Assembly (NCBI GenBank): GCA_019925095.2
Contig: CM034398.1
Span: forward strand, 11,981,001 to 12,045,000
Direction of reading: 5' to 3'
DNA length: 64,000 nucleotides
From: Dendrolimus kikuchii
Taxonomy: Eukaryota > Arthropoda > Insecta > Lepidoptera > Lasiocampidae
The notes beneath the pieces are model-generated. The model was not told the origin of the DNA. It ran no database searches and was given only the letters and a program-made list of their open reading frames with translations. The position numbers were made by a program, and so were the translations under genes. This document shows, piece by piece, positions 32,001 through 38,443 of the stretch. How positions within the stretch are numbered: the stretch's first letter is position 1; each line of letters begins with the position of its first letter.

Positions 32001-34461
32001 CAAGACAGTCAGTACCTTTTTGTTAAATTCTTATTTGTAATTAATGATATAAACATGTAAATAAGATTTTTGACACCAATATATATGGCTGAATTATAAC
32101 TTCGATTATCCGAAAAAACCGAACCAAAAATCCAGTTTTCGGAACACCCATGTACCCAAATTAGTTCAGATAATAGAGCTCTACTATATTTGTTAACACA
32201 ATCACAGAAGGAATAAGAAAACACAATAGGTAAAGGTATATAAAAGTCAATAGAATATTTAAAAATACTTTTCTAAAACACATGTCAGTGCTTTGATATA
32301 GTCTAAAGGCAAGTTTCAACACTTTATAATAAGACCATGACATGTATAAGATCATTTATAATATCAAGTCAACATTTCTTGAGACATTCAATTCAAGATT
32401 CTTCTATCAGGGTTTGGCAAAAGTGACATGGCTGCGCTTTGACCCAGAGTGGCATGAGATTAAGGGTAATTGGAGTTTAGGGATATACATACACATTTTA
32501 TATAGCTATTAGACCTGTTATTTGGGGCTGGAAACGAGTTTTGGATTAATATTGGGAAAAACACAAAGACTAGTATTAAGTAAGTATAATATTAGTGAAA
32601 AAAATAAGTAAAGTTATGTTTACAAATAAATTAGTATCTCAAAAACTATATGTCTCCCAGACATAGAAGGGAGAAGTACTCCTCCCCCTCCACCCCACAC
32701 TACTAAAAATTCATGGACCAAGCTAGTTTAACCAAAGACTAACAATTTTGATGGTATTTTTTAGGTGTGTTTAAGTGGGTGGGTGTAGCATAGGATATAG
32801 GGCACCTTTATTTTAAGTAATGGTTGGTGTGTAGGGAGATGGAGAGGGAGGGTACAGAGGCATACTTATCCCTTCTGCAACCCCTTTTACAAGAAAATGT
32901 ATAGTTCTTGAGATATTAATGTTTTTGTGCAGTGATAAGCAAGTGTCACAATCAATTTGTAACCATCATTTAAATAGTTATTAATGAATAAATGGTGGTG
33001 CCCAGTCTGTTCCAACACTTTGGTCTAGTCTATTCGAACTGAACTCACGGTTCTAATCACTTGTCACGACTTGTGCCAGAATAGACTTGTCACCATTTAT
33101 TGATTAATAACTATTTAAATAATTGTTACAAATCGGTTGTAACACTTGCTGATGTGAGGTTATGTTTATAAAAAACACTAATATCTTAAGAACTATACAT
33201 TTTCCTTGGCATAAGGGTTGCAGAAGGGGTAAATATTCCTCTCTACCTTCCCCCTCTAACCGCTTCCACCCCCACCCCCCCCCCATTACTTAAAATAAAG
33301 GTGCCCTTTATCTATACCACACCCCTGGAGGGCAGGATAATGTTTATGAGGACCTCCAGTGTATGTATATATTATTCACCACATAAACAACTGATTGCCA
33401 TAAAATTTATATATATCACACAATCACTGCTTTAATATAATATTTGCCAATAGCAAAATATATAACAATGAAATTATAATATAAAATTGTCAAGTTGCTT
33501 TTCTCCTACCATTGCTAGTAAGATAGTATACATATATATAACCATTTTTATTCCTAGTAAGCACTAATATTGACAATAACTATACTCAATTTATGTTTTC
33601 ACTTTTCACAATACTCTTTGGAGATTAATGTAAATATGTGCATAAACATTACATTAGCTTAGATCAGGCAAGATGGTCTTGATAACTTTTTAGGTTTTTA
33701 GTGCAATACAGTTGGTGTAACTATGTGTATTCCAAAACAAATAATATTATAAGGTTACACTTATAAAAAGATAGTTCTTAATGATTGATAAAAAAATTTG
33801 AACAAATAAGCACAATCAAAAATATAAATCATATGGTAAAGTGAAAGTCTTGCTGACATCTACATGCCACATTTCAGACTAAGCTTATTAATACTACAAT
33901 AATTTTAACAAACCTTTAACCATGGTAGTTTAAAGCTTCAAGTACAATTTTGACATATAATAGGAGAAAGTAATAAAATTGCAAATATTGAAATGCTACA
34001 CAATCGCGCGCCGCGTGTCGGACTTAACCCGTTAGAACTGGATTTGGAAAAAATAAAGTCATTCGACGTGTGTTCCGTTTTTGTAGAACTTTGGTTTCAC
34101 TCGATTGGCTCACACTGTATTGCACACTATTGACAATTATTAGTCAACAAAAATTAATAAAAAAATAAATCACTTCACTAATCACAGGTTCAGTGCAGAA
34201 TAATGACGAGACTTTCAACTTACCGTTCAAGACAGGGCTACCAGCTGAATTCGAAGAATCGCTTTCAGATTTTTGTGGTGTAGTGGGGGATTCGGTATTG
34301 TCGTCAGCCTGTGAAGGCTTACAAAAAGAAGGCACGAACTCCACGGCATTTACGTTCAACGTGGAAAATTTTGTAGACACATCATTAGAATCTTTTGCAC
34401 CTTGTTCACCTATAACATCGGCTTGACTTTCCCAAGAGTCCGGAGCACCGTTATTGGACAT
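7958..34461 (-). CDS. GSPT1: eukaryotic peptide chain release factor eRF3, GTP-binding subunit (12 coding exons)
   Basis: eRF3 is the translational GTPase that works with eRF1 to release finished peptides at stop codons. Coding exons on - are 34461-34224, 26898-26693, 21668-21563, 20925-20779, 19116-18971, 18169-18015, 17683-17566, 17049-16846, 13013-12855, 9382-9278, 8830-8662 and 8001-7958. Every junction is AG/GT and the phases join without a stop, giving 598 residues (human GSPT1 is about 630). PAM2 lies at about residues 33-46. The P-loop GHVDAGKST is at 181-189, DAPGH at 258-262 and NKMD at 320-323. Domains II and III end in the eRF1-binding tail [22 protein letters not shown] 34461 (AAAATG) is the first in-frame ATG. 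No frameshift or missing catalytic residue was seen. The gene spans 26.5 kb because of TE-filled introns. Confidence 0.97.
8197..8629 (+). mobile_element. 5'-truncated GC-rich LINE tail with poly(A) and 14-bp target duplication
   Basis: The insert 8211-8615 (405 bp) ends in an 11-A tail. It is flanked by AGGCCAATACACAG at 8197-8210 and 8616-8629. Poly(A) plus target-site duplication is the hallmark of LINE-driven insertion. The insert is strongly GC-rich and has no long frame, fitting a 3' UTR of an R1-like LINE. It lies in the last eRF3 intron, with its right duplication about 30 bases from the exon 11 donor. Confidence 0.88.
8960..9130 (+). pseudogene. RTE-type LINE 3'-end remnant
   Basis: The plus strand reads brokenly as a [23 protein letters not shown] peptide. 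It resembles the C-terminal tail (WSRTARDRxxWxxLEEAF) common in RTE-type retrotransposon proteins of moths. It is short, carries frame breaks and lies in eRF3 intron 10. The identification rests on this one motif. Confidence 0.45.
9807..11056 (+). pseudogene. decayed DD82E (Sailor-like) IS630/Tc1-mariner-group transposase
   Basis: The reading starts at ATG 9807 with a basic N-terminal region and a probable helix-turn-helix ([12 protein letters not shown]). It then needs frame changes near 10000, 10180 and 10785. The catalytic core has [12 protein letters not shown], then [10 protein letters not shown] (second Asp codon at 10605), then [16 protein letters not shown] (Glu codon at 10853). After allowing for one lost base the last two acidic residues have 82 residues between them. 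That spacing fits the DD82E (Sailor) group, as I recall it. The stop is at 11054-11056. Several lesions make it inactive. No terminal inverted repeats were found by eye. It lies in eRF3 intron 9, on the opposite strand. Confidence 0.8.
11573..12254. mobile_element. foldback/MITE element with ~240-bp terminal inverted repeats
   Basis: The left arm (about 11573-11805) begins GGGCC with CAGGGTCAAATCCTAA. It has TTTTGGCGAAAGCTAAAGTG and ends with AGCAAACCAAG. The right arm (about 12018-12254), reverse complemented, begins GTGGGCCATCAGGGCGAAATCC, has GTGGCGAAAACTAAAGTGG and ends with GGCAAACCAAGG. The two arms agree block by block. The centre is AT-rich and non-coding. It lies in eRF3 intron 9. 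Confidence 0.75.
13870..15705 (+). pseudogene. ISL2EU-type (PIF/Harbinger-related) DDE transposase, broken
   Basis: The N-terminal part (13870-14300) shows a CHPCW cysteine site followed by a stop and an open frame that runs to about 14310. After a frame change the main part has [16 protein letters not shown] (helix-turn-helix), then [14 protein letters not shown] with the first Asp. [13 protein letters not shown] follows, then [10 protein letters not shown] with the second Asp and [14 protein letters not shown] with the Glu. This DDE_4-like arrangement with a YLYLQKS-like block is typical of ISL2EU-group transposases. A stop at 14816-14818 splits the catalytic core. A second stop at 15520 precedes a tail with [18 protein letters not shown], a SWIM-like CxCx(n)CxH metal site. 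It sits in eRF3 intron 8, antisense to the host gene. Confidence 0.82.
15750..16800. other. eRF3 intron 8 remainder, AT-rich
   Basis: I see no coding exon or recognised repeat here apart from AT-rich, microsatellite-like stretches (TATATA around 15850-15890). Confidence 0.4.
17566..21668 (-). CDS. GSPT1: eRF3 exons 3-7: GTPase (G) domain
   Basis: Exon 3 (21668-21563) carries a lysine-rich entry and the first half of the P-loop. The Asp codon of GHVDAGKST is split across the exon 3/4 junction. Exon 4 (20925-20779) holds the rest of the P-loop and the switch I helix. Exon 5 (19116-18971) has GKTVEVG and DAPGHKSF. Exon 6 (18169-18015) has [11 protein letters not shown] and NKMDDP. Exon 7 (17683-17566) closes the domain with [10 protein letters not shown]. 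All G motifs are intact. Confidence 0.95.
18362..18630. mobile_element. MITE 'GGGGAGCGGACAG', copy 1 (diverged)
   Basis: It begins AGGGAAGCGGACAGTAAAATCAAC. It contains GAGCATACCTACTTATG-CATAAG and AAGATTTATTGTAACATG. The same ordered blocks occur at 56166-56430 and 62599-62862. Copy 2 shows inverted ends (GGGAGCGGAC... and ...GTCCGCTCCC). Here the right end is decayed. It lies in eRF3 intron 5. Confidence 0.6.
19522..19820 (-). mobile_element. LINE-tailed 0.3-kb retroposon, old copy
   Basis: This is a diverged member of the family seen at 24707, 46773, 50840 and 55607. It keeps GACAGGCTGACAGCCCACC, CAACACCAAAGGTGCTAC, GGCATACTCT-like and CAGCCTGTGGG blocks in the same order. The sense strand is minus, since the tail faces left. 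It lies in eRF3 intron 4. Confidence 0.65.
20050..20455 (+). repeat. dispersed repeat family 'GTGCATAAA', copy 2
   Basis: It contains GGCGTGTCTGTATATTAAAG, then GGATTCACGTAAAAACTACT, TTTCCCGGGTGCGGTTTGAA, GGGTGCATAAAAATTTGC and TTACATTCTTTTTTAA. This order matches 1230-1740 and 21870-22270. It lies in eRF3 intron 4 and is non-coding. Confidence 0.65.
21860..22270 (+). repeat. dispersed repeat family 'GTGCATAAA', copy 3
   Basis: It contains TTCTAGAGATGCCGTGTCTG, GGGATTCACGTAAAAACTAC, GTTTGGGTGCATAAAAATTG and TTACATGCTTTTTTTAAATG. It is the same family as 20050-20455. It lies in eRF3 intron 2, upstream of exon 3 in the gene's direction. Confidence 0.65.
22271..23620. other. eRF3 intron 2, AT-rich, nothing recognised
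   Basis: No exon, RNA gene or clear repeat was recognised in this stretch. Confidence 0.4.
23630..23785. repeat. AAATACAAATAC-rich palindromic repeat, possible hAT-derived MITE
   Basis: The sequence CAGGGTTGGGCAGTATTTGA opens a run of near-palindromic ATTTGAAATAC / GTATTTGTATTTCAATTAC units up to about 23785. CAGGGTTGGGC-type ends are common on hAT-like elements. A matching right end and an 8-bp duplication were not found. Confidence 0.5.
24184..25990 (-). pseudogene. Jockey-type LINE ORF2, broken and interrupted
   Basis: Read from right to left, the minus strand gives pieces of one reverse transcriptase in the correct order. Near 25640-25400 are [33 protein letters not shown] and [29 protein letters not shown] and [20 protein letters not shown] follow at about 25200-25080. 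[18 protein letters not shown] and [13 protein letters not shown] are at about 24700-24560. The end is [28 protein letters not shown] and GVANVH at about 24480-24250. After it come a GTGGGCCGTC tail and an A-rich end (24184). Many frame changes are needed and the catalytic YADD region is lost. A separate 0.3-kb retroposon sits inside it at 24707-25021. It lies in eRF3 intron 2. Confidence 0.85.
24707..25021 (-). mobile_element. LINE-tailed 0.3-kb retroposon nested in the LINE
   Basis: This is a full-length copy. On the minus strand it runs from CCGTGCAGGAACGGAGAAAG to the tail CCGTCTGCCTGTCTGCTGAA with an A-rich end. It splits the LINE frame between an AxxW-like upstream block and YCSHFW downstream. 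It therefore inserted after the LINE did. Near-identical copies lie at 46773-47088, 50840-51155 and 55607-55922. Confidence 0.85.
26036..26200. repeat. 26-bp minisatellite
   Basis: About six tandem units of ACGGACAAGTGGAAAAACGA + ATCGCA alternate between 'GGACAAG' and 'GGATAAG' forms. The unit ends match the start of the hairpin that follows. It lies in eRF3 intron 2, beside the LINE 5' part. Confidence 0.85.
26199..26350. repeat. inverted repeat (hairpin) next to the minisatellite
   Basis: The left arm (26199-26257) runs TTCAATTGACAAGTGACAAA to TTCTACGGGCAG. The right arm (26290-26350) is its near-perfect reverse complement, running CTGCCCGTAAAACTTC to TTGTCACTTGTCAGTTGAA. A ~33-base spacer separates them. 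Minisatellite plus hairpin recalls Helitron-like (DINE-type) non-autonomous elements, but no Helitron ends were established. Confidence 0.8.
26693..26898 (-). CDS. GSPT1: eRF3 exon 2: low-complexity acidic linker
   Basis: The 206-base exon keeps phase with exon 1. It encodes a Gly/Glu/Pro-rich linker with [20 protein letters not shown] and ends in EEELDQQ before the GTPase. It is extremely GC-rich (third positions mostly G/C), unlike the introns beside it. Variable linkers of this kind sit between the PABP-binding tail and the GTPase in animal eRF3. Confidence 0.88.
26988..28253 (-). mobile_element. mariner element (DD34D group), inactive
   Basis: The ends are inverted repeats. The left end reads AGGTTGGGGAAAAAGT, and the right end, reverse complemented, is identical over that block and continues with a similar TTCGCAT. 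TA-rich flanks adjoin. At 1266 bp it has normal mariner length. The minus strand carries the transposase. Confidence 0.92.
27271..28071 (-). pseudogene. mariner transposase pseudogene
   Basis: ATG at 28071 starts [13 protein letters not shown], and a frame break follows within 40 bases. After it come an N-terminal part ([30 protein letters not shown], then [19 protein letters not shown]) and a catalytic part in another frame ([48 protein letters not shown] with the second Asp). The last part, which should hold the third Asp, is not readable in the same frame. Frameshifts make it a dead copy. It lies antisense to nothing: it has the same strand as its host gene eRF3, in intron 1. Confidence 0.9.
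28495..28609. mobile_element. 115-bp MITE with TAA target duplication (PIF/Harbinger-like)
   Basis: The left end GGCTGGTGTGCATAGA and the right end (reverse complement GGCTGGTGTACATAGA) are inverted repeats that extend over most of the element. TAA flanks both sides (28492-28494 and 28610-28612). A 3-bp TWA duplication is characteristic of PIF/Harbinger insertions. Confidence 0.8.
28822..29000 (-). pseudogene. hAT-like transposase fragment
   Basis: The minus strand encodes [20 protein letters not shown]. It resembles the catalytic-Asp region of hAT/ZMYM-like domesticated transposases (CFSIIxDxTxDI...QL). Only about 60 residues remain. The assignment is tentative. Confidence 0.4.
29453..29580 (-). 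mobile_element. LINE-tailed retroposon, 5'-truncated copy
   Basis: It keeps only the tail half of the family: on + a T-run, ATTGCAG, GACAGGC, GGCCCACTTGATGG and CAACACCAAAGGTGCTACAA, ending at CTGCTCTCTTAAGGGA. The truncation at the end away from the A-tail is what reverse transcription from the 3' end predicts. Confidence 0.8.
29650..30079 (-). mobile_element. solo LTR with ATAT target duplication (Gypsy-like)
   Basis: The 430-bp unit starts TGTTAC and ends GTAACA, with ATAT on both sides (29646-29649 and 30080-30083). On the minus strand it has a TATA-like AGTATAAAGCA near 29905, a downstream TCAGTCGAGCG initiator-like block, then CTAATAAACTC (a poly(A) signal) toward the end. TG..CA ends, 4-bp duplication and promoter plus poly(A) order are those of a Gypsy-type LTR. 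The internal region is absent, so this is probably an LTR-LTR recombination product. Confidence 0.85.
30590..31260 (+). repeat. tandem array of ~130-bp units derived from the 'GTGCATAAA' family
   Basis: Five successive diverged units each start near CCCAGGAATCCCGCGG or CCGGGAATC. Each then has AGTGGTT, GCATAAAA, TTAGCTGATT, a GATATGATTT-like block, CTAAAA-ATAGTTTA and CTTTTTTAAATG. The same unit occurs once or twice in the copies at 1230, 20050 and 21860. Here it was amplified. It lies in eRF3 intron 1. Confidence 0.75.
31261..32785. other. eRF3 intron 1, AT-rich, nothing recognised
   Basis: No exon or mobile-element coding sequence is recognised. Open frames are short and of low complexity. 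Confidence 0.4.
32790..33330. mobile_element. ~540-bp palindromic foldback element
   Basis: The left arm (about 32790-33000) has GGGCACCTTTATTTTAAGTA, CCCTTCTGCAACCCCTT, AATGTATAGTTCTTGAGATA and AAATAGTTATTAATGAATAA. The right arm, reverse complemented (33330 to about 33070), gives the same blocks in the same order. The centre (about 33000-33070) is single copy. A related half-copy is at about 39175-39290. It is non-coding. Confidence 0.8.
33331..34143. other. eRF3 intron 1 proximal part
   Basis: This is AT-rich intron sequence next to exon 1. No recognisable elements were found. Confidence 0.4.
34224..34461 (-). CDS. GSPT1: eRF3 exon 1: N-terminal PAM2 exon
   Basis: This exon encodes 79 residues plus one base. 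Residues 33-46 contain [12 protein letters not shown], a clean PAM2 motif (LNxxAxEFxP) that binds the MLLE domain of poly(A)-binding protein. It couples termination to deadenylation. The rest is acidic and Ser/Thr-rich, as in other eRF3 N-termini. The exon ends at a consensus donor (GTAAGT). Confidence 0.93.
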
Positions 34462-34620
34462 TTTAAATACAGGCAATGTAAATTTAATAAATAAGTCTTT
34501 CTTTTACAATTATTTTTATGATTAATCGCGTTCTTTTCTCGATAGATCCGCGTGTGTCTTTATCTTATACCGGAAGTTCATGGCAATTTGCCAAATATGT
34601 AGTGGAACGAACTTTTTTAT
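34462..34620 (-). promoter_or_regulatory. eRF3 upstream region with ETS/NRF-2-like site
   Basis: ACCGGAAGT at 34569-34577, about 110 bases upstream of the eRF3 ATG, matches the ETS/NRF-2 core found in many housekeeping promoters. No TATA box is obvious at a fitting distance. The transcription start is not determined. Confidence 0.35.
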
Positions 34621-35294
34621 AACAAACTAAAAACGAATAAATAATAATGAGTAACAAGCATTACAGTATTATTTCACAATTTTCTTTTCTGCTCAAATTT
34701 TGTTAAAGAGGAAAGAACTATAAATGCATTAATTAATTAATTTGAATCAATATTGACTATAAACTTCCGTCCTTCATTCAAACAAATATATTAGGTTCGG
34801 ATACATAGAAATGAAGTTTGTTAGAAAGCATTCGACTAATTTGATTACTAATAAAAAAAATCTAGTCGGATATAAAAGTTCTAAAATAATAAATTAACTG
34901 TAGCATAGATTTAATAGCGATTCCTATTAAACTTAGAGATAATGAATTTGGTATTAAATTTTTAACCAAAAGACTTTCTAGTCTCAAAGTATCATAGTAG
35001 TCTGTGGTCTAAACTAAGCTTTATTGTTTTTCTTTTAATATGGCTTCCCACAGATTGAGTACAGAGTGGTTAAATAAAGAAGAAAACATTAGGGCGCCAC
35101 TTTCGCAAAGTCTAAACTCTAGCAATTCCAATATAAGGTCAAGAGTAATTTTACAAGTTTTACAAATTTTACTAGTGATTTTTAGCACGACACCAAAAAT
35201 CGTGCAAGTATCAATATGCTTTAGGTACGATGTACGCATTTCGTCAAAAGAGACTAAGATATTTTTAATAATAATGACTATAATTTTGTAAGAA
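34621..35294. other. intergenic DNA between eRF3 and RBBP6
   Basis: It is AT-rich. Open frames on both strands near 35020-35350 overlap each other and show no family features. Nothing is supported. Confidence 0.4.
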
Positions 35295-35450
35295 GGTGAT
35301 GTCAGGAGCCTTAAGAACAGACGGGCGTGCATGACAAGAGTTATGAATGTCAAAGAAGCAAGTGAGGTGTGTAAGAATAAGCCTGAATGGCGCTCTGTTG
35401 TTCGTGCCTACCCCGCAAGGGAACTGGCATAGAGTTATGTATATATGTAT
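35295..35450 (-). repeat. lepidopteran-type dispersed repeat 'CACGCCAGTTCCC', copy 1 (inverted)
   Basis: On the minus strand it reads GCCAGTTCCCTTGCGGGGTA, GGCACGAACAACAGAGCGCC and CACCTCACTTGCTTCTTTGA, through to TTAAGGCTCCTGACATCACC. The same sequence lies in + orientation at 36926-37080 and, shortened, at 37134-37247. The copies are nearly identical. Confidence 0.85.
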
Positions 35451-36925
35451 AATTTTGTAAGTAAGAACTTTAAGAACTTGTGATTGTTAACAAAACAATT
35501 ATATGCTTAACAGAAGCTAAACTAACCATTACAAACCTAATATTTCGGCAGTCCTTTGGTAATATCATCAAAATATAACAAACAGATTTTTGCTTTAATT
35601 TCCGCTAGATAGGTAAACTATAAAAACCCCTTCTCGTGTGAAACGTAGCATTGTTATATCCGTATTACTTTTAATTAATTTTAGATCAGTATTAAAATTG
35701 AAATAACATGGATAAATTCGTTTGGTTATAATTCACTGACCTTGACTACAGATAGGACAGAATATTGTAAGGCAAAAAAAATGTTCTCGACGTTATAGTA
35801 AGGTTAAAAATAAAGTTTACAAAAATACTATCTAAAGACCTTTATTTTAATGTTACTTGATGTTAAAGCTTATGTTCATTTTATTATTCATTCAAATTTT
35901 CCGGAAATAAAAAATGATACGTATTATTTAATTATACTTTATTTCAATAAATCTTTATCTAAACATTCTATCTCGCTGACTGCTTTTACATCCATATCTT
36001 GGTTAGAGCTGGCCGCAAGATCTTCTTGGTCAGACTCGGATTCAGAAATCAGAAGTACTGCTATTGTCATCCTCGAAATTTACAACTAATCACTCACACA
36101 GAGTAAGATGGCACGAATTTTTCCGCTCGTTTTTAGTGATATCTCGAAATGAACGCTCAGTTACTTCCTATAATGATAGAAAATCATAATCAATTTCAAT
36201 CTTTATAGAATGTAATTCGACCAAAATTAAAAGTAAAAGAAGTTATTACGTAAATTTATTCAAATCGTATCGTATATTTTAGTCAATCGATCCCATTAAC
36301 GGGTCGTTGCAGGAATAAACAACCCGTTCATTTTCAAAATATGTAATTTCGTGTATAATATTTACATAGACGAAAGTAACAATATCAAATATATATTCGG
36401 ATTTAAAGGGATTAAAATATGTACATTTTCGAGACGAATTTTTCTCTGTCTCTGGTGTGACATAATAGTTGTCAATAATAAACATTAAATCTTGCCTGAC
36501 AGGCAGTAGGCGAAAAGGTTTGTTTCGCTACACCATATTGTGATAACATTCTCGCAAGTGTAGCCCTGGTACAAACAAACCAAACATAAACATAAATTAT
36601 CTGGTCAATGGTAATTGTACAAAATTTTTACATGTAACGTATATGAGAGATCCGAAATAGAAATTTCTTTATCAAGTAATATACGATTAAACTATAAAGA
36701 GCAATATAAACTTAAATATACCTGTAATATCAGTGGTTCTTTTGTAAACACGACGTTCGAAAGAATACTTATTGCTTCATATTCCACAAATCAGTAAACT
36801 TTATAAATTATTTTTTCCCCAAACTTAGAAGAGTTTTATCCATTTTTTTACACTTGTCACATATTTCAATCACTGTTAATACAGAACAAAAGAAACATTA
36901 CAAGCACCTATACCTTTGTTTAGAT
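35451..36925. other. intergenic DNA with a possible degraded acidic frame
   Basis: No gene is supported. On the minus strand near 36060-35960 a short Ser/Asp/Glu-rich peptide (SESESDQEDLAAS) can be read before a stop. It may be the end of a decayed transposon protein, but it is too short to name. Confidence 0.3.
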
Positions 36926-37080
36926 ACATACATACATAACTTCACGCCAGTTCCCTTGCGGGGTAGGCACGAACAACAGAGCGCCATTTAGGCTTATTCT
37001 TACACACCTCACTTGCTTCTTTGACATTCATAACTCTTGTCATGCACGCTCGTCTGTTCTTAAGGCTCCTAACATCACCT
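36926..37080 (+). repeat. dispersed repeat 'CACGCCAGTTCCC', copy 2
   Basis: It follows a TACATACATACATAAC microsatellite-like lead and runs from CTTCACGCCAGTTCCCTTGC to GGCTCCTAACATCACCT. It is the same unit as 35295-35450 in the opposite orientation. Confidence 0.85.
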
Positions 37081-37133
37081 TTGTTTACAACATATTTAAA
37101 AGCAGAATCACAGACTTGTTAGAAATGTTAATA

Positions 37134-37247
37134 ATACATACATACATAACTTCACGCCAGTTCCCTTGCGGGGTAGGCACGAACAACAGAGCGCCATTTA
37201 GGACCATTCTTACACACCTCACTTGCTTCTTTGAAATTCATAACTCA
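37134..37247 (+). repeat. dispersed repeat 'CACGCCAGTTCCC', copy 3 (3'-shortened)
   Basis: It repeats the lead and the first ~100 bp of copy 2, about 208 bases downstream. It differs at a few bases (GGACCATTC for GGCTTATTC) and stops at CATAACTC. Confidence 0.85.
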
Positions 37248-37825
37248 TAAATGTTAATAATAGAAAAGAAAAAGAGTTTATTTTTCAAGACAATTATACC
37301 AGGTAATACCCTAACGAATTTCCTTCAGCTATAATGGGCCTGTGTGTACGCGGCCTAGTTTTCAAAAATAATATATCTATAAACTGATATTATTGGAAGT
37401 ATTAATTTGTTTTATTTTTATGCATATTTATAGTAATTAAAATAATATATGAACAGACAACAATATTATCATAAGATTTTAAGGCTGTTATAACCAAGCC
37501 ACCACATCACAATCAATGAAAAAAATAAAATAAAATGGCAGCCAGATGCCGATGCGTTTTGAAATATCGGAATAACCTTGTTTTAATATAAAATCGTTAA
37601 TAAAATATCATTTGAAATACACATTTACATGATTAAGGAATCAAAACATGATTTATTTGTAAACTAGTGTTTAAAATAATGAATTAAAGTTATATGATAA
37701 TCGTATGGTTAGGTATTGCTTTTGTTGGACTCTAGAAAATTACACACATTCAATTCGTACTATAAAACTCATATTAATCAGTGGTGACATGCTGCTATTA
37801 ATATTTATAGCCATTATTTACGGAG

Positions 37826-38443
37826 ATGTCTGTACATTATAAGTTTAAAAGTGAATTGGATTATGATACCGTCACTTTTGATGGATTGCATATATCTGTA
37901 GGCGATCTAAAAGCTGCAATATCCCAGCAGAAGCGTATTGGTAAAACGTCTGATTTTGATTTGCAAATTACTAATGCTCAGACTAAAGAAGGTAAGTTCA
38001 TTATTCAAGCTTCGTCTTTTCTATTTGCCTAGTAATCTGTTAGAATGAAAGAACCTCTAGGTATCTACTAATACTTCTGGTCCAGTACTATTAAGATTAG
38101 AACAAATAAAATAGTCAAGTTTTGAGATATTTTAAAACTAAAACCTCAATCCTTTTTAAAATGGATAAAAACATTGGTTCATTTGCTCATTATTTTTTAT
38201 CTTTCCAGTTTATGTGGATGACCAGACATTAATTCCAAAGAATACATCATTGTTAGTGGCCCGTGTGCCCTTATCTCAGCAACCAAAAAAACAGTGGGAG
38301 GGTTCTGGCAATAATCAATCGTCACTACATAAAGATGTGTTGCTTAATAAGGGGCTTGCTGATCTCTCGCGCATGGAAGGTAGCGAACAGGATAAAATCA
38401 ATGCTATGATATCTCAATCTACTTTTGACTACGATCCTAGCAA
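37826..38443 (+). CDS. RBBP6: RBBP6 exons 1-2: DWNN ubiquitin-like domain
   Basis: ATG 37826 starts MSVHYKFKSELDYDTVTFDG with ISVGDLKAAISQQKRIG, the start of the DWNN fold. Exon 2 continues VYVDDQTLIPKNTSLLVARV and ends the domain. It then gives a helical linker with INAMISQSTFDYDPS. The intron between them is only 217 bases, whereas the next one is 7 kb. Confidence 0.95.

Noticed and set aside
35850..36089. Possible gene between eRF3 and RBBP6
   Set aside because: Neither strand gives more than a short acidic or hydrophobic peptide, with no splice-supported extension.
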